Assembly: GCA_964512995.1 (NCBI GenBank)
Contig: CAZELM010000013.1
Coordinates: forward strand, 29,382-93,381
Direction of reading: 5' to 3'
From: CAZELM01 sp964512995
Lineage (GTDB): Bacteria; CSSED10-310
Length of the DNA stretch: 64,000 nucleotides
Within the stretch, counting starts at the first letter, position 1, and each line of letters starts with the position of its first letter. The notes beneath the pieces were generated by a model that saw only the letters and a program-made list of their open reading frames with translations, searched no databases and was not told the origin of the DNA. A program made the translations under genes and the position numbers. Shown in pieces: positions 54,460 through 63,613 of this stretch.

Positions 54460-55236
54460 ATGAATATCGTCGATTACAACCGCAAGGCATGGAACCGCGA
54501 AGTTGATCGTGGGAATGAATGGACTATTCCTGTAACGAATGAAGCTGTGGAAGCTGCACGAAGGGGTGAATGGAACATTTTTCTGACACCATCGAAACCT
54601 GTCCCTAAGAGCTGGTTTCCGGAACTGAAGCAGACATCCGTTCTTTGTCTCGCTTCCGGTGGCGGACAGCAAGGCCCAATTTTGTCTGCCGCTGGTGCAG
54701 AAGTGACAGTTTTTGACAACTCCTCAAAGCAACTCCTGCAAGATCAAAAAGTGGCAAAAGAAAATACGTTATCGATCCGTATTGTCCAGGGGAGTATGAC
54801 CGATCTCTCCGTATTTGAAAATGAATCCTTCGATCTGATTGTCCATCCGATCTCCAATTGCTTTATCCCGGATATTCGTCCGGTCTGGCGTGAAGCATTT
54901 CGAGTTTTACGGCATGGCGGAAGGCTCATATCGGGATTTGTCAATCCGGTCGTGTATATTTTTGATCAGAGTTTTATGGATATGGGAATTCTCGAGGTCA
55001 AACACCCCCTCCCGTATTCAGATCTCACAGCTCTGACTGATGAGGAACTTCAGCAACATATGGACGTGGGTGACCCATTGGAGTTCGGGCACACTTTAGA
55101 ATTACAGATTTCAGGTCAACTCGATGCTGGATTTGTCATTACCGGGTTTTATGAAGACAGAGTTCAGCATGTTACGGACGATGTGCTGGCTCGGTATATG
55201 GATACATATATCGCCACTCAAGCGGTTAAACTCTGA
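54460..55236 (+). CDS. SAM-dependent methyltransferase (class I)
   Basis: 258 aa from ATG 54460, directly behind GGGGGAG. It starts MNIVDYNRKAWNREVDRGNE, has the SAM-binding motif I VLCLASGGGQQGPILSAAGA, acidic motif VTVFDNSS, then QGSMTDLSVFENESFDLIVH and FRVLRHGGRLISGF. This matches a family of small-molecule methyltransferases common in Bacilli; the acceptor is unknown. The gene stands alone and converges with the unknown gene at 55347. Confidence 0.9.
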   Translation: MNIVDYNRKAWNREVDRGNEWTIPVTNEAVEAARRGEWNIFLTPSKPVPKSWFPELKQTSVLCLASGGGQQGPILSAAGAEVTVFDNSSKQLLQDQKVAKENTLSIRIVQGSMTDLSVFENESFDLIVHPISNCFIPDIRPVWREAFRVLRHGGRLISGFVNPVVYIFDQSFMDMGILEVKHPLPYSDLTALTDEELQQHMDVGDPLEFGHTLELQISGQLDAGFVITGFYEDRVQHVTDDVLARYMDTYIATQAVKL

Positions 55237-55346
55237 CCTGCCTCTAAAGCTCATACAACTTGTCTGTGATCACTTTGTCGAACGGATTTTCCATGGTCGT
55301 AAAACTGCGAGCGTGGCAGATGTTTCTGACAGATTCACATTTGGAT

Positions 55347-56342
55347 TTATTTCTCGAGGAGATTCTTGTTCTGATACCAGTTAACGTTGTCACGGATTTC
55401 TGTCGGAATGTCTTCCGGGAGTTTTTCAATACCTTCAGTCAAAGCAAGATAAAGCGGATGTCGATACTGACGAGGGAGTATTTTCAGCATTTTGGCTGAA
55501 AAAGATCGGCATTTCCGAATGGCAACGCGGGTATGAGTATCTCCGGATTGATTGAATCGATCTTTGATGGCCTGCATCAAGGGAGTTTCATCCCGGTTCG
55601 TTTTTACCACCAATTCTCCCCGTGCCCAATGGCAGAGTACTGCCAGAAATGATTGTGTTGCTTTGCGAAACATCTGATTGAAGGGCTTGGGAATGAAATG
55701 AAGGACATCATCATTGAAAAACATGCTCGGTTTCCGCAGGCGTTTGTCTTGGGTTATCGGAGACCATGGGCGTTTTGGCAACGCCTCCATATCATCTGAA
55801 TTCCGTTCCAAAGAATACGCATACTCCATCAAGATCACCAGATGTGTGAAACTGATTTTCCCTAATGTTGATACGATGTCTAAAATGACATCACGCACAT
55901 ATTTTTCGGCTTCTGAATAAAAAATGGATTGATCCGTTCTGGCTGTCAGCAATTCTTCCGAGAGGATAATTGCAGCAACGGGACTGGCATATCCATTGAA
56001 GCTGCCTAATAATCCGGTGCCATACTCTGGAATGGGACGGAAGGGATCGATCGTCTCGATAACCAAGCCCAGGAGGATATCCGCTGCTGGATTCTCAAGA
56101 TAACGCACAAATTTTCGGCAGAACAGCCGAACATCTGAAGACGCGTCAGCAAGCCCCAATGTAAAGCCCTTTACAACATCCGGATCTCGGTTCATTGTGG
56201 CGAAAATAGTTTTCGGAAGACTGGGAATGTCCGCGTTTTTGTCAATCGTAAAGTCCCGGACGATTTTGAAAACAGGAGAGACTTGACCCGCATATAAATG
56301 ACTTTTAATTTTATTCATTGTTTCCAGTGGAATTCTTGCCAT
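55347..56342 (-). CDS. Protein of unknown function, mostly helical
   Basis: 331 aa. No signal peptide, membrane helix or recognised motif. The first 130 residues read as amphipathic helices of HEAT/ARM-like spacing (VKGFTLGLADASSDVRLFCR, then FVRYLENPAADILLGLVIE). A later basic region holds Arg/Lys-rich helices (TRVAIRKCRSFSAKMLKILP). It is divergent from the unknown three-gene set beginning at 56581, with which it may share a control region (56343-56580). Confidence 0.6.
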   Translation of the reverse strand: MARIPLETMNKIKSHLYAGQVSPVFKIVRDFTIDKNADIPSLPKTIFATMNRDPDVVKGFTLGLADASSDVRLFCRKFVRYLENPAADILLGLVIETIDPFRPIPEYGTGLLGSFNGYASPVAAIILSEELLTARTDQSIFYSEAEKYVRDVILDIVSTLGKISFTHLVILMEYAYSLERNSDDMEALPKRPWSPITQDKRLRKPSMFFNDDVLHFIPKPFNQMFRKATQSFLAVLCHWARGELVVKTNRDETPLMQAIKDRFNQSGDTHTRVAIRKCRSFSAKMLKILPRQYRHPLYLALTEGIEKLPEDIPTEIRDNVNWYQNKNLLEK

Positions 56343-56580
56343 GCATCATACTCTCCAGTCACTACAATATCAAAATTCTATCCTTTCCTCAATTATTCAT
56401 GAAGTTTAATACGACATACTATCTATACGGAACGGCTTTCGGTTTTTGTTGCTGAATTTAAAGACATCGCATGTTATTTTACGGCTTCTGGTTTCATCTG
56501 TCTGGAAATTGAATATCCCGCTTGCCAAACGGTTTCCACTAATTGGATAATACCCATGGGAATGACTAGTGTGATTTGAA

Positions 56581-57444
56581 ATGTTACCTTTGAATGAGAA
56601 CCCTTTAGCAGATGAGGTGAAGAGAATTGTGGTAGATGTTGATGAAATCAGAAAAATGAAAGTGGATTTGTTACGATTTGGATCCGGCCTCTTCGTCCAT
56701 TGGAAAATGTTGCAGCACTGTCGAGTAGATCAAATCGTTCAGGATCTAATCAGTAAATATGAAAATGAATCTCGTCATATTCAATCCTATCAGGCGAAGC
56801 TCCATTTTTATCAAACAGTGTTTCTTAACCATGCCCGGGACATCGCGCGGGGGAGGAATATTGATGATAAATATTCTGCAATCTCCACATTGAATAGCGA
56901 TTCCCGGCAGATCACCTACCCGATCAGTTCAATCAAGTTCATTGATGATATCAGGATATTGATCCTTCGGCTGAACCAGGAAATGGATAAGCTTCGCACC
57001 GTAATGACAAACGTGAAAGGAGTGAACTCGTTTGCAGTGTTATTGTTTCGGATCAGACTGGGGATTACAGAACGGGTCATGCGATCCTTCCTCGAACATC
57101 AATATCATATAGATAAGCCGCTGTCTGAGTTGATTGAATGGCTTCAGCCTTGGACTTCGGAAGATAAAAATTCGACCTTCAAGCCTGGTTGGCCGACGAT
57201 CCAGACCATCTGGAATGAGTTGACTCTCTTGATCTCATCCAATGTCCGGATCGACTTGTTTCGAGAACTGCAGCAGATCCTCCAGTCGGTTTTGCCAGTT
57301 GATGAACAGCAGACTTTCTGCGCAAATCGTTGGTATCAATGGATTGTTCGATGTAAAACAACAGTACGGGATGAACTTGGGCAGACTTGCTGGAACGATC
57401 TGTTCGCGATATGGTTTCCGCGAAAGAAAGAGTTTCCGACATAA
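56581..57444 (+). CDS. Protein of unknown function (unknown cluster, gene 1)
   Basis: 287 aa, cytoplasmic and predicted helical, with long amphipathic stretches (ESRHIQSYQAKLHFYQTVFL; FIDDIRILILRLNQEMDKLR). The C-terminal part is rich in Trp and Cys (QTFCANRWYQWIVRCK; LGQTCWNDLFAIWF). No known family was recognised. It lacks a clear ribosome site before ATG 56581. It is the first of three consecutive plus-strand genes; the next starts 20 bp after its stop. Confidence 0.6.
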   Translation: MLPLNENPLADEVKRIVVDVDEIRKMKVDLLRFGSGLFVHWKMLQHCRVDQIVQDLISKYENESRHIQSYQAKLHFYQTVFLNHARDIARGRNIDDKYSAISTLNSDSRQITYPISSIKFIDDIRILILRLNQEMDKLRTVMTNVKGVNSFAVLLFRIRLGITERVMRSFLEHQYHIDKPLSELIEWLQPWTSEDKNSTFKPGWPTIQTIWNELTLLISSNVRIDLFRELQQILQSVLPVDEQQTFCANRWYQWIVRCKTTVRDELGQTCWNDLFAIWFPRKKEFPT

Positions 57445-57464
57445 CCATCCTCGGAGTAGGTGTG

Positions 57465-58301
57465 ATGCCGCTTCAACTCGACTATATCCATGATCCCAGC
57501 GATCCAACTCGGAAATGTTTGTTTTTTGTGGACTGGTTCAAAGCCGCTTCACATATTTGTGATCACCTGTTGAGCCGTCCCGAGAGCCATAAATGGCGTT
57601 TATTGAACCCAGCCATTAATGACGTGATTGATGTTGAAAATCCAACGAAATGCTTCCAATATGCAAAAAAAATCTGGAGAACGGAAGGGGAATCTTGCCG
57701 GGATCTTTATTCCTACTATCGTAATGAGATTGATTTGGATGCCCTGGATGCCCACCAACTCCAATGGCATGCGGTCACTCGTGATGGACAATATCGGATA
57801 TGTATGGGAACATCAGGGATTATTTTTATCATTAATATCTTTGAAAACGCCGTGATAACAGCCTTTCTTGGCCTCAGTGGAGACCCCCGATCGGTCAGCA
57901 CGACCTATCCGACGTTCGAAGAACGACAAAAAAAGCCACTTCCCCGAGATTCTTCCGTATTCACAATGTATGACTCCTCCGAAATGCGATCCGGCCGGCC
58001 TTATCGGATAACCCGGAAACAAGAGGAACAGAAAAAGCGAATTCACAGAATGAAACAGGACGAACAGATTTTTCGCTATATCTTTATGAAATCCCTTCGC
58101 TTTGTACGAAGTCATAAGGCAGAGAATACCACTTGGGTGGACACTCTGGAAAATTGTGATGAATCCCTCAAAGGGTTCAGCAACCGGAATGGGAATGATT
58201 ATTGGATCATGAAGGAAAAATTATTGGAGCCCAGTAAATGGAGCTATCATGATTGGATGAATTTCCGGAGATCACGCAGTGCGGAAAGGAGACCTGGATG
58301 A
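57465..58301 (+). CDS. Protein of unknown function (unknown cluster, gene 2)
   Basis: 278 aa from ATG 57465, with GGAG upstream; the frame is open further 5' but would overlap gene 1. The N-terminal half has DPTRKCLFFVDWFKAASHIC; the middle has a beta-rich hydrophobic stretch GQYRICMGTSGIIFIINIFE, then NAVITAFLGLSGDP. A very basic helical C-terminal part follows (ITRKQEEQKKRIHRMKQDEQ and RRSRSAERRPG), compatible with nucleic-acid contact. No family was recognised. Its stop overlaps the next start (ATGA), so genes 2 and 3 are co-translated. Confidence 0.6.
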   Translation: MPLQLDYIHDPSDPTRKCLFFVDWFKAASHICDHLLSRPESHKWRLLNPAINDVIDVENPTKCFQYAKKIWRTEGESCRDLYSYYRNEIDLDALDAHQLQWHAVTRDGQYRICMGTSGIIFIINIFENAVITAFLGLSGDPRSVSTTYPTFEERQKKPLPRDSSVFTMYDSSEMRSGRPYRITRKQEEQKKRIHRMKQDEQIFRYIFMKSLRFVRSHKAENTTWVDTLENCDESLKGFSNRNGNDYWIMKEKLLEPSKWSYHDWMNFRRSRSAERRPG

Positions 58302-59314
58302 ATCTGAAAACAAAAAGCCTGTATTGCAGGGAATATCTGTATAAACATAAAATCGAACCCATCGACGTCGAAGAACTTGTTACCCACTATATCAATCTAT
58401 GCTCTGATAGTATGGCTTTCTGGAAGAAAATTCCAGGTGATCCGGAGTCAGCCTATGATATCCTGTCAGGATGGAGCCGAATGAAAAGATACCATCCGGA
58501 TCTTCTCACTCCGCATCAGGAACAGATGACTCAATTGAAGGCGATTATCGAGGAATATCCCGATATTCTGTGCCGATCCGCCGCACGTCTCCCGAATCCA
58601 ATAGCATGGCTTCGGCAGGTTCAGCACTATCGGGAACGATACCTGTCCGGTGATTATCCAGACTACGAAAATGAAGTATATGCCATTCGTGGATTTCTTT
58701 CGGATCTGGATGAGCTGGAGTTGGTCATTCAATCAATGTCCGAGCTGGGACATCCTGATCCGGAACTCGAAGAGCAACTTCAGCAGTGCCTGTTGTTCAC
58801 ATCGAGATATCCCGACTTTTTTCTCCCTGCCGAAGTATTCATTCGGACGATCAGCGCAACAGTTCGCTCCGATATCAGCGATATCAACCCCGCTCTGGCC
58901 TTGACAGCCGAAAAATTCATCCTGTTTCTGGATGAACTTGAAGCTGCTCACAGCGAGTTATCATTATCATCACTGAATTCGTTTCATCTGCCTGAACTGC
59001 ATCTCCTGGTTACACTTACCAACAATCTGGCCATGATCGTCGATCATGTGAATGAGGTCCATCCATTGCCGTCAGAAATTCTCGGAAATCTGGATCGAAA
59101 AACAGCATTGATCGAGCGCCTGCAATCGCTTCTAAATAGCGCTGTTTCAGATAAGGCTGAATCCTGCAAAGAGAGTCTGGTATTGGCGATCCGAGATATA
59201 TTGAATAAAGCGAAACCAGAGAGGATCAAGACAAAGCCAGATGAATCCACGTTAGCTGAGACAAGATCACTATTGGAATTATTGGCTGCTTACCTCATCA
59301 AGTTTCAGCATTGA
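58298..59314 (+). CDS. Protein of unknown function (unknown cluster, gene 3)
   Basis: 338 aa from ATG 58298, with AAAGGAGA upstream and an ATGA overlap with gene 2. It is acidic and helical throughout with no membrane helix: LSDLDELELVIQSMSELGHP, then LEEQLQQCLLFTSRYPDFFL, LTAEKFILFLDELEAAHSEL. Its acidity complements the basic tail of gene 2, so a binary complex is conceivable. No family was recognised. It ends 64 bp before the convergent MCE gene. Confidence 0.6.
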   Translation: MNLKTKSLYCREYLYKHKIEPIDVEELVTHYINLCSDSMAFWKKIPGDPESAYDILSGWSRMKRYHPDLLTPHQEQMTQLKAIIEEYPDILCRSAARLPNPIAWLRQVQHYRERYLSGDYPDYENEVYAIRGFLSDLDELELVIQSMSELGHPDPELEEQLQQCLLFTSRYPDFFLPAEVFIRTISATVRSDISDINPALALTAEKFILFLDELEAAHSELSLSSLNSFHLPELHLLVTLTNNLAMIVDHVNEVHPLPSEILGNLDRKTALIERLQSLLNSAVSDKAESCKESLVLAIRDILNKAKPERIKTKPDESTLAETRSLLELLAAYLIKFQH

Positions 59315-59377
59315 GACTGTCAAAGAGAATTTCATCGGTCAATTCTGGAAAATCGGTACAATGGAACGAAAACAGGA

Positions 59378-60043
59378 TCAGGTGGATCCGTTGTCCTGTT
59401 CTGCCGGTGGAACTTCCTTTTTCAGTAACTCCTCGAACTGTTTCTGCAATTCTGGAGTCATTTGATCAACCTCCTGCTTCAGTTGTTCCAGCATCGTCTG
59501 AAAATCATTCCAGTGTTCGTTTTTCAGGTCGTTCAGTTTCTTGATTGCGTCCTGGGACATTTTTCCGGTTGTTTCAATCGAGTCCAACACCAGATCCTTC
59601 AGATTTTCATCCCAAAAATCCGTCATCTTTTGTCCCAGGCAGGCTACTTCATAATGCCATCTGGGGTATCCTGTGAAGACATGACCGGATTCGATTTTCG
59701 CCCCTTTTTCGGAGCAATTTTTGCATTGGAGGCATTTCCTTCCGGTAATGATTCGATCGCTTGTGATCGTAAACACGGATGTATCATTCAGGAAGTCCTT
59801 ATATTTATCCGTGATGATAACCGTAATTTTCCCATTGTTGGGAGATGCGAGTTCCGCTTTGGTCACTTCCCCGATGGAAGTGCCATTCATGTAAAGCTGA
59901 TCACCGACACTGATCTTATCCATATCAGTGACCGTGACGATCACATGGAATGTGGGACGGTAAATAAAAAATAGTATCGCGCCTGCAAATACAACAATCA
60001 GGCCGATTGTAATAATCACAGGCATTGAACTTGATCGACTCAT
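59378..60043 (-). CDS. MCE-domain protein (MlaD-like)
   Basis: 221 aa from ATG 60043, with GAGGAG upstream. One N-terminal membrane helix (about 8-27) anchors a single MCE domain (about 32-120: HVIVTVTDMDKISVGDQLYM, then NGTSIGEVTKAEL and GKITVIITDKY). A helical, charged C-terminal part follows (about 140-221). MlaD-type hexamers form the periplasmic lipid channel of Mla transporters. It is unusual in having a Cys cluster (GRKCLQCKNCSEKG) and a short helical tail. It lies 14 bp downstream of the fused ATPase-permease gene. Confidence 0.85.
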   Translation of the reverse strand: MSRSSSMPVIITIGLIVVFAGAILFFIYRPTFHVIVTVTDMDKISVGDQLYMNGTSIGEVTKAELASPNNGKITVIITDKYKDFLNDTSVFTITSDRIITGRKCLQCKNCSEKGAKIESGHVFTGYPRWHYEVACLGQKMTDFWDENLKDLVLDSIETTGKMSQDAIKKLNDLKNEHWNDFQTMLEQLKQEVDQMTPELQKQFEELLKKEVPPAEQDNGST

Positions 60044-60057
60044 TTGTTTTTCTCCTC

Positions 60058-61605
60058 TTAAAATAACCAGTCATATATTCTCATGATCAGGAAGTTCCCT
60101 GCAATAATCATCAGAGAAGCATTGACCACAGTTTTAGTCACCTGTTTCCCTATCGAACGCTCCGGGAATCGAACATCCAGCCCATTTTGATAAGAAATCG
60201 AAAGAATGATGAAACCAAAAGCCAACCCCTTGAGGCCAGTGAATAATGCATCATAAAGATGCAATGATTGGCAGAAACCGGTATAAAAGATTGTGTCGGA
60301 TCTGTTTTTTATCATGGTGAACCCGAACAGACCTCCCAGATATCCTGCAGTATCCATCATTCCCAAAAGGATCGGAAAAGCAATCATCGTTGCACAGAAA
60401 AGCGGAGTAAAGAACAGCTTATCTACATCTGCTCCCATTGTCTTCATCGCATCAAAATCATGCCCTTCTGTCTTCAGTCCAAATTCCGCAGTAATGCTTG
60501 AGCCCAATCTGCCTGCCAGAAGCAGTCCGGCAAGAAGTGGTCCGATTTCCAGCACAATCGCAGTTCCCAATATTTCCGGTGCATTGTTTTCCTGGCCGTA
60601 CACCAGAAGTGCACTGAATGTTGAGAGGAGCAATGCCAATCCGATCAGAAAACCAGAAATAGTTATAATCGGGATAGACGGGAAGATCATCTCCGTCAAT
60701 CGCTGCAGAAAACCGGATGAGTCAGACCTGAAACGAATACGTCTCATGGCAGTGAAAATACAGACTATCGCGCTCCCAATATTGAAAATATCATCCTGCC
60801 AGAACCGTTTCATGGATGTGATTTCATGGGTTATCGTGTGGCTGATCCTGGGCTCCACTGGCATTTTTGACCGGATCAGAGCTTCAATTGATTCCAGCGG
60901 AAGGTTTTGACGCATACGGGACAACTCATCCCGGTCGAGTAATATTCGTACACCATAACTCGACTGGTCCAAATAATAAATTCGATCTGCAACCATTGCG
61001 GAACATCGGATGTCATGAGTGATCATTATCGTTGTCGCGTCGGTTTGTTCATGTTTGCTACGGATCAATCGGCATATCGTGTCAGATGTTGATGGATCCA
61101 AACCCACTGTTGGTTCATCAAAGAATAAGAATCCGGGTTGAGTAACCAGCGCTCGAGCTAAGGCCACCCGTTGTTTCATGCCACCACTTAAATGATGTGG
61201 AAATCGATTTATCTGGTTGAGGTCATACATGACATCCTCTAAGACCTGCTCCGTACGGCCATCGTCCGGTTCTCCATGGATCATCAAAGGGAATCGTACA
61301 TTATCCTGAACGGTCATGTCAGGAAAAAGTGTGCCTCCCTGAAAGACCACTCCAAATTTTGGTGGATTTATTTGTGCTGACAATGAATCATAGATGTTGA
61401 TTTTATCAATGAATACTTCACCTTCATCCGGTTTTTCAAGTCCAAGCAGGATCCGCATTAACACGGACTTCCCAGAACCGGATGGTCCAAGGATAACGAT
61501 CAGTTCTCCAGGATCGATTTCAAGGTCGACGTCTTTCAGAATCGTCTGTGATCCATATCGTTTGGAGACTCGATGTAACTGGATTCCTTTCGATTGTTCA
61601 GTCAT
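60058..61605 (-). CDS. Fused Mla-type ABC ATPase and permease (MlaF-MlaE)
   Basis: 515 aa from ATG 61605. Residues 1-240 are an ABC ATPase with Walker A GPSGSGKS, signature LSGGMKQRVALARAL, Walker B FLFFDEPTVGLD and switch MITHDIR. Residues about 300-515 are an MlaE-type permease (ISGFLIGLALLLSTF, then LEIGPLLAGLLLAGRLGSSI, TAEFG, and MKTMGADVDKLFFTPLF). In most bacteria these are two proteins. With the adjacent MCE protein they would form an inner-membrane lipid transporter that maintains outer-membrane asymmetry. No MlaC or MlaB gene follows. Confidence 0.93.
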   Translation of the reverse strand: MTEQSKGIQLHRVSKRYGSQTILKDVDLEIDPGELIVILGPSGSGKSVLMRILLGLEKPDEGEVFIDKINIYDSLSAQINPPKFGVVFQGGTLFPDMTVQDNVRFPLMIHGEPDDGRTEQVLEDVMYDLNQINRFPHHLSGGMKQRVALARALVTQPGFLFFDEPTVGLDPSTSDTICRLIRSKHEQTDATTIMITHDIRCSAMVADRIYYLDQSSYGVRILLDRDELSRMRQNLPLESIEALIRSKMPVEPRISHTITHEITSMKRFWQDDIFNIGSAIVCIFTAMRRIRFRSDSSGFLQRLTEMIFPSIPIITISGFLIGLALLLSTFSALLVYGQENNAPEILGTAIVLEIGPLLAGLLLAGRLGSSITAEFGLKTEGHDFDAMKTMGADVDKLFFTPLFCATMIAFPILLGMMDTAGYLGGLFGFTMIKNRSDTIFYTGFCQSLHLYDALFTGLKGLAFGFIILSISYQNGLDVRFPERSIGKQVTKTVVNASLMIIAGNFLIMRIYDWLF

Positions 61606-61803
61606 GGATTGATTCTCTCGCAGATGAGTTGTCCAAAAAAATTCACATGCCATTCAGAGCAAGTATAAAATGGATCGATCATCCATTCAATCTTTTTAAT
61701 ATTCAATGGCTCCCAGTGTCTCATTCATCCTTTCGGCCGAATATATCAATGTGAGAGTGTGAAAATGCTGTATTGGAAGATCGGTTGAGAAGTATTTTGA
61801 TCA

Positions 61804-61831
61804 TTGACAAAAAAAAATCTACGAATAGACT
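61804..61831 (+). promoter_or_regulatory. Candidate promoter of the surface propeller gene
   Basis: TTGACA (61804-61809), 16-bp A-rich spacer, TAGACT (61826-61831), about 60 bp before ATG 61892. Confidence 0.55.
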
Positions 61832-61891
61832 AACATCCAGTAAATAAAACGACGTTTTGAATATGATTATCAGGGCAAGAGGGAATCGGTT

Positions 61892-63613
61892 ATGGAAAAG
61901 GTCGTTCATCAACATGATAAAGAATGGAAATTAAAAACAAGTAGTAAACATTGTTTTTTGAATCCGGACTGTTTGCCAAAATTTCGTATCAATGACTTGT
62001 GGCGATTTAAAAAAAGCGGCATCTATTTTGCTTTATCCTTTTTCTTTATGTTGATCGGATTGAGCGTTTCACCCGGATTTGCAGACTGGGTGACCACCCG
62101 GGTGACAGACAATACACACGACGACAGTGGATTGATGGTCGGAGTGAACGGAGGAAACCTTCTGTTCAGAGATTATAATAATCGAATCATCTACTTTTCG
62201 GATGGAACAACGGTCCAGACTGTGTATTCCGGTCAGACACAATGGTATCATTTTGACGGTAATACCGTTGTTTACACGGCATGGGATGGGGATTGGGAAG
62301 TGTATCGCTGGCAGAATGGATCGACCACCCAGTTGACCAATGATAGTTCTGCTGATCAAATCCCCCGAATCAGCGGTGCAAACATCTCCTGGGAAAAGGA
62401 TTATGGTGGTTCACAATGGGAAATTCTGCTGAACGGGACCCGAATTACGTCAAATACATTTCCGGACACATGGAATCAGATCAGCGGAAGCACCATCATT
62501 TGGTTTGCTTTGGAAACATATGGTGGAGGTTCTTACAATTACGTACGAAAGTATACCGGAGCAATCCAAACGATTTCCAGTGCGGGTGATACTCCCACAA
62601 CTGCAGGACTGGCGATCAGCGGAAATTATGCGGTCTGGCTTGCTCTCTATGAAGGAAGTGACCGGGAAGTGGTATACCACAATGGATCATCCACCATCCG
62701 TTTAACAAACAATACCGTAGACGAATATGGCGTTGCTATCAGCGGTAATACCGCAGTGTGGGCAGGAAGAGGAGGCAGTGACGGTGGAACCGATTATGAG
62801 ATCTTTTCCTATAATGGCTCTGCCATTTCTCAACTGACCGTGAATACCGACGAAGATGCGTCTCCACAAATCAGCGGATCGCGTATTGTTTGGATGAGAA
62901 CGTTTGCCGGCACCAGTTATTCTGCGGTTATGGTATACGAAGGGGGTATTACGGCACAACTCACGAGCAGTACTGGCCGAGTCAGTAGTCCGGGGATCAG
63001 CGGGAACCGAATTGCCTGGATGGAACTGGATGGAGATTGGGATATATTCAGAGCGGATTACGCAACACCTACTCCTGTTCCCACATCCACGAATACACCC
63101 ACACCGACTCATACCCCGACACAAACTCCAACGGATACCCCGACACTAACTCCAACCAACACACCAACTCAAACACCAACCGAGACACCCACTGAAACGC
63201 CCACGGATACTCCCACGAATACTCCCAGTAATACCCCGACACAAACCCCAACAGACACAATGACACCAATCCCTTCGGATACGCCTACACCCAATCCAAC
63301 TGATACGCCCACTCCAACGATGACCAACACGGCGACGTCGATCCCAACCGATACTCCGGAACCTTCCGATACACCGACAACAGCACCATCTGACACGCCA
63401 ACGCCTTCACCAACCACGCCATTCACACAGACACCAACTCCCTCAGATACCGAAACAGCAACACCCAGTGTGACGCCTGCCGCATCCGTCACCAATACAC
63501 CATCACCCATTCCTGCCATTCCCGCGGCTGGACCTGCCGGGATTATTATTCTGATTGTGTTACTTGGAGCAATAATCGGATCGGTTCAGTCTAAACGTAT
63601 TGACCGGTGGTAA
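61892..63613 (+). CDS. Surface beta-propeller protein with Thr/Pro stalk and sorting tail
   Basis: 573 aa. A long basic N-terminal region precedes the export signal (hydrophobic core about 47-62, ending GFADW). About seven repeats of some 45 aa with cores such as ISGNYAVWLA, ISGNTAVWAG, ISGSRIVWMR and ISGNRIAWME form a TolB-like beta-propeller (about 70-390). A Thr/Pro-rich stalk (about 392-530) repeats TPTxTPT units. The C-terminus (PAAGPAGIIILIVLLGAIIG, then basic SVQSKRIDRW) is a CTERM-like sorting signal. It is probably displayed on the cell surface; the ligand is unknown. Confidence 0.85.
   Translation: MEKVVHQHDKEWKLKTSSKHCFLNPDCLPKFRINDLWRFKKSGIYFALSFFFMLIGLSVSPGFADWVTTRVTDNTHDDSGLMVGVNGGNLLFRDYNNRIIYFSDGTTVQTVYSGQTQWYHFDGNTVVYTAWDGDWEVYRWQNGSTTQLTNDSSADQIPRISGANISWEKDYGGSQWEILLNGTRITSNTFPDTWNQISGSTIIWFALETYGGGSYNYVRKYTGAIQTISSAGDTPTTAGLAISGNYAVWLALYEGSDREVVYHNGSSTIRLTNNTVDEYGVAISGNTAVWAGRGGSDGGTDYEIFSYNGSAISQLTVNTDEDASPQISGSRIVWMRTFAGTSYSAVMVYEGGITAQLTSSTGRVSSPGISGNRIAWMELDGDWDIFRADYATPTPVPTSTNTPTPTHTPTQTPTDTPTLTPTNTPTQTPTETPTETPTDTPTNTPSNTPTQTPTDTMTPIPSDTPTPNPTDTPTPTMTNTATSIPTDTPEPSDTPTTAPSDTPTPSPTTPFTQTPTPSDTETATPSVTPAASVTNTPSPIPAIPAAGPAGIIILIVLLGAIIGSVQSKRIDRW
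63067..63500. repeat. In-gene repeats encoding the Thr/Pro stalk
   Basis: Short imperfect repeats of the type acnccnacn, encoding TPT units, run through the stalk part of the propeller gene. Copy number can change by slippage and vary stalk length. Confidence 0.7.
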
